Assembly: GCF_963674565.1 (NCBI RefSeq)
Contig: NZ_OY771430.1
Span: 3,038,001 to 3,102,000, forward strand
Length of the DNA: 64,000 bases
Origin: an uncultured Carboxylicivirga sp.
GTDB lineage: Bacteria > Bacteroidota > Bacteroidia > Bacteroidales > Marinilabiliaceae
Direction: 5' to 3'
Made by a program: the position numbers and the translations under genes. Position 1 is the stretch's first letter. Each line of letters begins with the position of its first letter. The notes beneath the pieces are model-generated. The model searched no databases and was not told where the DNA came from. It was given only the letters and a program-made list of their open reading frames with translations. This document shows positions 22,534 to 31,600 of this stretch, in pieces.

Positions 22534-25500
22534 TTACTTACCTATCTTAACTTTTTCCTGATATGTATTTATACCACTGGATAATTCAATTATATAAATA
22601 CCACTTTGAACATCAATTAAAGAATTATAATAATCTTCCTTGAATTTATCAGTAAAGACAACCCTTCCATCAACAGAATAAACTGTCAAGGTTTTAGTAT
22701 CAGCCCAATGGCAATTAATTACAAGATTATTTTTATTAATCACCTCAACATCAGGCTCAATACCATTTATAATATCATCTTCAGATGTAGCAACTTTATT
22801 AAAGTACAGAACAAACCTTGGTTCATCAGCTGATGCATTATTAACAAAATTATACTCTGAAGTTTGTCTTAAATTAACTATTTCACCAGTTAATACATCC
22901 TCGAGCAAAACTTCAGTATTTGAATCAAACTGCTCAATATTTAATGCCTTAAAAATTGTTTCACCAGAACCGTCTTCTCCAACTGAATTATACAATTGAA
23001 TTGAATTAGAACCAATAATTTCAGGATAATAACCTATAACAAGATCTTGTCCTTCCTTCTTTGCGAATAAATAAGGAATACGATTATTTGTCTCAAATCT
23101 TTTAATAGCATCGTTATCAACTTTATTATAACTACCATCTGCAGTAAAAGCAAATACTAACTCATCTCTTGTATATTTATTTTCCAATGCTACTTTTAAA
23201 ACCTGCTCACTGGTTACAGAGGCAGATTTCAGAGTTCCCGTACTATGTGTTCTGGCTGTAGCGTTTACTGCTATTGTTGCACCTGCTGACGCACTTACCC
23301 AGAACGACTGCATTGGAGCAATATACTGAGACGCATTATTCGTTGAGGTTTCAGGAGCATCAATTGGATAAGTTGCTAATACTCTTTCAGTACCAACAGT
23401 AGTACGTATATAAACAGTTCTTTGGATATTTGTAAAATCCCAATGAACACCTGTTTCAGTTCTTTCCAAATCTAAATCAACATAAGACGGATAAGGATTT
23501 GCAACAAGATTCCAACCTGCATTTAAGCTCCTCGAATAATCTCCTCCATGAATAGAACCTTGATGACTAATCGTTGACGAATTCTTAAATATAACAGCGT
23601 AGCCTTCCATTGGATCTGTAAAAGATGTACTATTATTTCCAATATTAACCCAACCACCGTTATATCTGTATACATAGGAATAATCTGTATTAGCAGCATC
23701 ATAATCAGCACTAGTTGCTCCATCAACAGAATGACCAGTATACCAATATCTACGCGATGGATAATACATAACTGTTTGAACTTCACCAATACCAGATTCA
23801 GATGTAGATATAAAAGACGACAAATTATCGTAACGGCTCTTTAAGATCATTGTTCCATCATTAGTAAGTTGATCTACTGAAACCTGAACACCTTCATTAA
23901 TAGTCATTCGAGCTCCTGTTTGAACATCTAAATCTCCTAATGTAACATTTGAAGTAACAATCGGATAAAAACTACCTTCAATATCAGCTGCAATTGTAAC
24001 ATCTTGTCCGGATGTTGGCGCAGCCCCACTACTCCAGTTAGTTGTTACATCCCAGGTAGGAGTTAAGCCTAACCATTGATTATTTGTAATATTTACCGTA
24101 TAATCTTCAGTCTCGCCATCAGCATTATCATCTGTTGCATCAGGATCACAAGACGTTAATAATGAATTTGAACTTAACATTACCCTCATAGTTGTACCAC
24201 CAATCGAAGCTGTTGCAGGCACTGCAATAGTTATCGGCATTATTTCAGATCCACCGGCAGCAGTTCCTAAAGTATATTCTTCAGTAAATGTTCCATCTTC
24301 AAGAAGACCATTTTGATCCCAGTCAATCCATACTTTTAAAATTGCCCCTGCAGAAGCATTTATTGCAACAGACAAGTTATAACTTACCTCTCGGGTAAGA
24401 TTAGTAGATTGATCCAGATAAAAATTAACACTTGTCCCATCTGCTCCGGTATAGTTATTAATATCCCCTAAATAGACCATTGAGATATAGTTACTATTAC
24501 TTGCCATTACAGGTGTACAATAACTTGAGAAATAGACTGGTTGATATGTTCCCTCATAAGTTCCATCAGATGCGGTTATTACAACAGGACCTCCTGCCAC
24601 CGAATAAGTATAGGATGGGAATACTGCCACTCCATTTTTACTGGTATTACTATCAACATTACCCGAGGAAGCCAATCCAAGATCATTCGTTAAAGTAACC
24701 GTTCCCTGATAATCTATATCAAGATTATTATTTGCATCGACAGCCCAAACCTCAGGTGTAGTTAATAATACCTGATTAATTGGATTATAGTTTGATGGCT
24801 CTACAGCAAAATAGAATTTAGTTACATCAACATCTATTGGAGTCGTATTTGTAATACTTTCTGATACTCCACCACCAAAGCCGGATCCATTATAAGCAAC
24901 TAAATCATCTTCAGTTAAATTTAGCTTAATTGTTTCATTATCCCCATCAATATCCATTGTTGTTTTAAGATACAGGTATAATTCATATGTTTTAGTTGTT
25001 CCATCAGCAACAGTAATTATGTCTTCTTGCTGAAACACTAAAGTTGTAGAATAAACAGTTGCATACCCTAAAATTGCTCCATCCTTTTCTTTCAGGTAGG
25101 CACCACTTACTACTTCAGTCAAATCAGTAATTGTACTGGTTCCATCCAAAGAAAAAGTTAATCCATTAACAACAGTTGATTTACCATCTGCAGTACCTTC
25201 ATCTGTTATATCGAAATCCATTAGCATTGTTGCCGTAGCGACTGAATTTGACAATGATGATATTTCTGTTGCTCTACCACTAATATCTAATGGATTAGTT
25301 AATTTACTATCATCATCATAGGCTCCTGTAATGGCAATATTATCAATGCTCCATGCAGGCTGCGTTGCGCTAGAACCACTCGCATCCCATTGAAACTTTA
25401 AAGTTAACGGAGTATTAGTAATATAAGACGAAATATCCACTTCTCTTTTAGTCCAAGTGGCATCACTATAAATATTAGTTATAACAGTGGTTTCAGCTAA

Positions 25501-28383
25501 TCCATTGCCACTTATTATTACTGATCCTTCACCATTATTATTTGAACCACCAACATAACTATAAAATGACAAGTAAGCAGAAGAAAAACCACTTAAATCA
25601 ATTGTTTCCCCACTCAATTCAAAAGTTATGGTTCCTCCACCTTTTGTATACGTTGCATTAACTCCTCCATCATTTGATACAAACATCACCTCACTGCCAG
25701 AGAAAGGAGTAACATTACCAGGATTTTCCTGAACAAATTGATTACTTTTTCCATCTGCATCGGAAATTAACCAACTGTGTTTATAACCTGAACCATCATT
25801 CTCAAAATCTTCAAAGAATCCTACATTCAATGGTGTCGTTGCATTAGCAACCAAAGCATCCACATCATCTGTATAAATCAAGCCTGACTTATGCCAGATT
25901 TTATAAGCATAACGTGTATTTAATTTCAAACCCGAATGAGAGTAACTTGATCCTGTTCCTATGTATATAATTGTACCTCCTCCCGAAAGAATATCTCCTT
26001 CAGAATAGGTTGTACCACTTGTCAATGTTCCTGCGACATCTCCACTCGTCAATTCTTCAGCAACAATAACCACTTCGTCTAGTCCAGAATAACTAGTCCA
26101 ACTTAAATCATTGGCATTTGTATTGCCGTTAACAGCAGCAAAAGCTGTTGGAGCATAAATACTACCTGTAAGTGAAATATCATCAACGCAAAAGCCTGGA
26201 TTTGCCCCTGTTGTTTGATAATTTTTATACATCCTAAATTTTATTTCACTTACATTTCCCAAATAAGATGAATTAATTGGTATAGATGCTGTTGTCCAGG
26301 ATGTTTGATTTGCATATTGCTGGCTACTAATATTATTTGCATCAATAAAAACCTGACCATATTCATTATACAATTTAGCATCTGACATCCATGCAAAATC
26401 TAATTGGGCACTTTTAAATCCTTTTAAGTTTACTGGCAGAACCAAATCCACACTGTAATCATGACTCTCTAAAGAGTATGAAGCCGTTAATCCATTGTCA
26501 ACAGAAACATATGCTGACTTACTTCCTCCATTTTTAACAGCACGCCCCTGTTCCCATGCATGATATTGATTACTACCAAATGAAAAGGAAGTAGCATCCT
26601 CTTCAAAATCTTCAACGAATGGCAAAGTCACAGGCATTGAAGTACTGGTTGAAACTCCTACTGAATAGGTATTTCCAGCGCCAACCGTCCAGGCTTTATA
26701 ATAAGCAACACCCGCAGTTACACTTTCATGCAAAAAAGTCTCATCAGTACCTTTATAAATAACTTGTCCTCCTCCGGGAAGATAATCATTTACACTGTAA
26801 CTGGTACCTTTTACCGGATCTCCAATTAAAGGATCTCCAAATGTTCCACTTGATGAATAAGCCAATAAAACAATATCACCGGCTGTGTCAGCATTCCATG
26901 TTAAACTAACATCATCTGTCCCTGAAACTGAAGCTGAAAAATTCTGAGGTCTGGCAACAGTTCTACCTGTTACTCTTACATCATCAATACAAAAACCAGG
27001 ATTATTAGGAGACACTTCCCATTTAGTATCCCACATAAAATAAAGAGTATAAGTCCCTCCAGCAACTAAATCAATATAATCAGTTATATCAATACTTTTT
27101 TCTGTCCAGGTTGCTTGTCCTGCAAATTCCTGAGCATTACTGATTAATGTGGATGTATTTCCAAAATACACTTCTCCAAAATCACTTCCTTCATTACCTC
27201 CTGCCTTCCAGAAAAAGGATAACTCAACACTCTTATAGCTTCCTGCCGGGATTGTAATATCTCTATATAAGTAAATAGGATTATGATTTTCAGCCCTATA
27301 TGAGGCTGTTGTACCAACGCCTCCATCATTAGTAGTGATATATGAACTTTGACTGCCTCTATAAGCAGTTGCCGAGCCAATATACCATTCATGATTTTGG
27401 CTTGCACCCCAACTGGTAGACTCTTTAGTCCAGACATTATCACCGGTTTCATCTTCAAAGTCAGCATAAAGAATAGTTTCTGCTCCTGTAGTTGTCGCAT
27501 TCAATTCAATACCACTGTATGAGAAATTATTCGATGCGTCAACTGACCATATTTTATAATAATAGGGTGTAAATTCTGTCAGACCGGTATGAGAGAATGG
27601 AGACGCTTCATCATACGTTATGTCTCCAACATAAAGAATGGTACCTCCCCCAACAATACTATTATTAGTAATCGGGTCGTATGCTGTACCATCTATTGGA
27701 TCTCCAAAAACTCCATCAGTAGAGAAAGCTACCAAAACATCATCAGAATTATCATTTTTATTCCAATACATTCCTATTTCCGTATCTTGAACCGATGAAA
27801 TAACAAAACTATTGACTTCAAGCACATCACTACCATCGACAATTACACTAGAGATATTCCAATCTTCACCTTTTATATCTGGTAGAATCCTTACAAAAGC
27901 CAGGTAAATTGTCTCGCCTGAAAAATCACTCAGATCAATTGATTGAGTTGTATTAAACCCTACAGTTCCTGTATAGGAAAGTAATGTTGTAAAAGAGCTA
28001 ACATCTCTGGTTGTTGTTGAAATAAGAATTTCAAATTCAGATTCAGCACTTGTTTTAGTTTGTGACTGTACATAAATTAATTCATTACTTCCATCAGCTA
28101 AAGTGATCTGTGGACTTATTAAATAAGCCTTTACTCTATCACCTGGCTTTGCAGCTTCTTTAGTAACCGATGCAACTCCAGAAAAGGTCCAGTGTTTATG
28201 ATTACCTGAAACATTAATTGTTTCATACCACAAAGCATCATCCGGAGTATCACCATCCGCTACCAAACTTGAAGGCAAAAATGCTGTTTCTGTAAAAATC
28301 TGTGCATTTAATCCAGACATGATTAAAAGCACTACTAAAACAGCTGTACACCTCTTCATAAATCCCTTGTACAAATATTTCAT
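22534..28383 (-). CDS. Large secreted multidomain protein: adhesin-like jelly rolls, GEVED, T9SS type A sorting domain
   Basis: The 1949-aa protein has a signal peptide (CTAVLVVLLIMSGLNAQ). The ATG at 28359 is an equally good start and gives a more standard leader. About four jelly-roll modules of the cleaved-adhesin/MAM-like type occupy roughly residues 30-1000, several ending in (F)CxDDxxxTG, separated by FN3-like segments with G-GG-x-I-x-Y-x-G. A GEVED domain follows (WIDWDQNG at about 1350, DGETEDYTVNI at about 1420). A shared C-terminal module starts SRRYWYTG at about 1543, and a T9SS type A sorting domain covers the last ~80 residues. It is a paralogue of the next gene. Surface binding to proteins or polymers is inferred. 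Confidence 0.85.
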   Translation of the reverse strand: MKYLYKGFMKRCTAVLVVLLIMSGLNAQIFTETAFLPSSLVADGDTPDDALWYETINVSGNHKHWTFSGVASVTKEAAKPGDRVKAYLISPQITLADGSNELIYVQSQTKTSAESEFEILISTTTRDVSSFTTLLSYTGTVGFNTTQSIDLSDFSGETIYLAFVRILPDIKGEDWNISSVIVDGSDVLEVNSFVISSVQDTEIGMYWNKNDNSDDVLVAFSTDGVFGDPIDGTAYDPITNNSIVGGGTILYVGDITYDEASPFSHTGLTEFTPYYYKIWSVDASNNFSYSGIELNATTTGAETILYADFEDETGDNVWTKESTSWGASQNHEWYIGSATAYRGSQSSYITTNDGGVGTTASYRAENHNPIYLYRDITIPAGSYKSVELSFFWKAGGNEGSDFGEVYFGNTSTLISNAQEFAGQATWTEKSIDITDYIDLVAGGTYTLYFMWDTKWEVSPNNPGFCIDDVRVTGRTVARPQNFSASVSGTDDVSLTWNADTAGDIVLLAYSSSGTFGDPLIGDPVKGTSYSVNDYLPGGGQVIYKGTDETFLHESVTAGVAYYKAWTVGAGNTYSVGVSTSTSMPVTLPFVEDFEEDATSFSFGSNQYHAWEQGRAVKNGGSKSAYVSVDNGLTASYSLESHDYSVDLVLPVNLKGFKSAQLDFAWMSDAKLYNEYGQVFIDANNISSQQYANQTSWTTASIPINSSYLGNVSEIKFRMYKNYQTTGANPGFCVDDISLTGSIYAPTAFAAVNGNTNANDLSWTSYSGLDEVVIVAEELTSGDVAGTLTSGTTYSEGDILSGGGTIIYIGTGSSYSHSGLKLNTRYAYKIWHKSGLIYTDDVDALVANATTPLNVGFFEDFENDGSGYKHSWLISDADGKSNQFVQENPGNVTPFSGSEVMFVSNDGGVNATYTKGGGTITFELSGETIDLSGFSSAYLSFYSYVGGSNNNGEGSVIISGNGLAETTVITNIYSDATWTKREVDISSYITNTPLTLKFQWDASGSSATQPAWSIDNIAITGAYDDDSKLTNPLDISGRATEISSLSNSVATATMLMDFDITDEGTADGKSTVVNGLTFSLDGTSTITDLTEVVSGAYLKEKDGAILGYATVYSTTLVFQQEDIITVADGTTKTYELYLYLKTTMDIDGDNETIKLNLTEDDLVAYNGSGFGGGVSESITNTTPIDVDVTKFYFAVEPSNYNPINQVLLTTPEVWAVDANNNLDIDYQGTVTLTNDLGLASSGNVDSNTSKNGVAVFPSYTYSVAGGPVVITASDGTYEGTYQPVYFSSYCTPVMASNSNYISMVYLGDINNYTGADGTSVNFYLDQSTNLTREVSYNLSVAINASAGAILKVWIDWDQNGLLEDGTFTEEYTLGTAAGGSEIMPITIAVPATASIGGTTMRVMLSSNSLLTSCDPDATDDNADGETEDYTVNITNNQWLGLTPTWDVTTNWSSGAAPTSGQDVTIAADIEGSFYPIVTSNVTLGDLDVQTGARMTINEGVQVSVDQLTNDGTMILKSRYDNLSSFISTSESGIGEVQTVMYYPSRRYWYTGHSVDGATSADYDAANTDYSYVYRYNGGWVNIGNNSTSFTDPMEGYAVIFKNSSTISHQGSIHGGDYSRSLNAGWNLVANPYPSYVDLDLERTETGVHWDFTNIQRTVYIRTTVGTERVLATYPIDAPETSTNNASQYIAPMQSFWVSASAGATIAVNATARTHSTGTLKSASVTSEQVLKVALENKYTRDELVFAFTADGSYNKVDNDAIKRFETNNRIPYLFAKKEGQDLVIGYYPEIIGSNSIQLYNSVGEDGSGETIFKALNIEQFDSNTEVLLEDVLTGEIVNLRQTSEYNFVNNASADEPRFVLYFNKVATSEDDIINGIEPDVEVINKNNLVINCHWADTKTLTVYSVDGRVVFTDKFKEDYYNSLIDVQSGIYIIELSSGINTYQEKVKIGK

Positions 28384-28549
28384 AGATCAACAATGTTGAG
28401 TTATTAAAGTGTAATCTTTCTTACACATATATATCTATCAACATTTGTACGAATAGAGATGTTTATGGTTACGCAATAATTTACAATCCAATCATGAGTT
28501 AGAACTAATTTTCTCTAATATATTTATCCGTATAAATTATAGAATGCAT

Positions 28550-28592
28550 AAAATCAAAAAGATCCATTGAAAAAGTCAATGGATCTTTTTGA
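28550..28592 (-). terminator. Terminator of the 1885-aa secreted protein gene
   Basis: The arms tcaaaaagatccattga and tcaatggatctttttga (28554-28570 / 28576-28592) form a 17-bp perfect stem with a 5-nt loop. It lies ~20 nt past the stop codon on the minus strand. Confidence 0.85.
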
Positions 28593-28611
28593 TAATAAGT
28601 TGTGAATACTC

Positions 28612-31600
28612 TTATTCTACAAATATTTTTTGGGTATGTATTTGATTAATACCTACAACCTTTATGATATATACACCTTGTTTATTCCATTCCATTCTAT
28701 GTTCAGTGCCTGTAAATGAGGTGGAATTAATTAATTGACCATTCAAATTATATAACGAGACTCCTTTGCTTTGTTCTTCCCAATTACACTTAATGTAAAT
28801 ATCACCTTTAATACAACTTACACTAACATCATTGTTCTTATTACTTATTGAAGTAGGAACCTCATCTTCAGCATCAAATGAACCAATTAATAAATGTAAT
28901 ATAAATCTATCATCACAAAGCCCTTTATTGGTAGTAAAAGTATAATTATTTGTCAATCGGAGATCAACGAATTGACCTTTAACCTTATCTTCCAGAATGA
29001 TCTCTTTTTCAGCATCAAATGTACTAATACCACCAACACTTAAAACATGCTCTCCATCACAAAAAGCCTTAAATCCAATTTGAATAGCACACGAATCGAA
29101 CTCTGTTGGAAGAACATTAATTACAGCCTTATTATCTGACTTTAAAGAATAAAGATATGATAGTTTATTATCTGATTCCATCCTTATTTTTGAATCCAAC
29201 TTACTAAAATCAAATGTACCATTATCCCTTAATGCCACAACCGATTCGCTTGAAGTGAATTCATTTTGCAAATTAATTCGTAATGTATTTTGGTTTCTAT
29301 AAGAGGACTTAAGTGCTGCAGAACCATGTATACGCTTATCAGCATTCATAAAGACATCACCATTTGCCGCCTTTTCAACCCAAAAACTTTGCCCCGGTGC
29401 CAATATTCCATCAAATGTTTCCGGAGTAGTAATACCTGTTAAAACATTGTAGGTTGCCAAATAACGACTATTCCAATCGTCTCCTGTGCGGACATAAACT
29501 GATCCTTTAGTATTTCTAAAATCACCTGTTATATCATCCTCTACAGTTAACTGATAATATGAAGGATAAGGATTAGCCATTAATTGCCATCCATAAGATA
29601 GTGTTTTTGAATATGAGGTGTTGTTATTCAGTTCTCCCGTATGAACAAACTCTGTTCCTTCATTCTTAACGATTAAAGAATAGCCTTCCATTGGATCTGA
29701 AAAAGAATAAGGATCTGATAATACATTCCATGAACCTATGTAATTATACAAGAAATAAGCATTATCACCAGAAATTGCATCATCGTAGTCACTAATATCA
29801 ATTCCTGTAACGGAATGACCTATATACCAATAGCGTCTGCTTGAATAAGTCCAGTTAACAGTTACATCACCTGTAACGTTTCCTCCTGTTATAACAGAAC
29901 TTGGAGAAACATTAGTATTTTTAATCACTAAACCTCCATTAGTAATTACATCTCCGTTAATGTTCACTTTTGAGCCAGCGCTAATTGTTAAAGATGCATT
30001 TTCTGCTATTTCTAAATCATTCATTGAAACAGTTCCTGATATGATTGGGAAAACATCATTATAATAAGGATGTTCAGGTATATACACATCAGTTCCTCCA
30101 TCAGGAATAGCTCCTGATGACCAGTTTTGCGTTCTGCTCCAAACATTTGTCTGACCTAGCCAACCTTCTCCACTTATTATAACAATATAATCTTCCGATT
30201 CACCTTCTGTTGCTAATGAATTAATACATGCTGTATTACTATTACCTCCATCGATTACCTGAACTCTCATACGAGTAGCCCCATATTGCAAATTGACATT
30301 AGATGCAACATTAACAGTCCCCTCTAAAACAGTTACACCACTTCTACTAACAGATCCGGTATACACTTCTTCTCCTGCTTCAAATACTTCATCACCATCC
30401 CAATCTATCCAAACAGTTACGTTACTGTTACCATCCGCATCATAAACACCTATAGAAATACTATAATCCACATCAACGGTTAGTGATGCTTCCTGATCAA
30501 GATAAATACCATACCCATTAGATGAATAGCTACTGGTATTGTTGATGGTATTTATAATTACATTACTAATATATAAGTTTGCATCGCCGGCAAGTATCGG
30601 CACACAATATTTCTGGATATTTATTTCTTCTGATATTACGTTATCCCAATCAGAGTATGAGGCAGTAAGATATACGGTTTCCGAATCGCTACCAGTAAAG
30701 GATAAGTTGGAAAATGTAGCTATACCACTTGATGCAACGACACTTGTTGGGCTCATGATTAATGAACCATTACTAACCAAATCTATTGCGCTACCAAAAT
30801 CCAGATCAATATTTCCATTCGCATCTACGGCACTAATCCGCGGAACAACAGCCAATGCCTCACCAATAGTTGCATATTCCGATGGCTGTTGTATGATTTC
30901 AATAGCCGTGGCTACCACATTTATTGTTACAGCCCCACTCTCTACCAGTTGATCTACCACAAAATCGTCTCCTAAACCGGTTACAATATTATTACTGTTT
31001 ACAGCAAAATCAAATGCATCATTGTCATTTACACCCAATGAATTTATATCGGGCATTAACCACACCTTTAAGGAATAAGTTTCTGCCACTCCTTCCTGTT
31101 CTAATAATATAAAATCTGTTCCTGTAAATGTTATTGCTCCACTGGTTATTACGCCTTCTATTCCTGCAGCGTCTATATCCGGCCCAAAAAGTAAAGCTCC
31201 ACCTAATACATCCGACCAATCATCGATTTCATTGGCTGCTCCCTTGCTGATTACCAATTGTTGAATTCTTGTTATATCAGAATACAACGAAGCCTTATCT
31301 GTTAAATCAAATTCAAATACAGATATACCAGTACCTGAATCATTTAATACAGAACTGATACTGGTTGCAAGCCGATTGCTGTTATCGACAATAGAAGTAG
31401 CTGCATAAATACCACCAACCTCAATATTATCGATACAAAAACCAGGATTGTTCCCATTATTATTGTTATCATTTACCCATCTAAACTCCAGGGTTTGATC
31501 ACCAACCACACCACAATAGGCACTTAAATCAACAACTGCAGTTTGCCAGGTAGTTTCCCCAGAATACTGTGGTGATCCTGTAATCTTACTTCCACCTAAC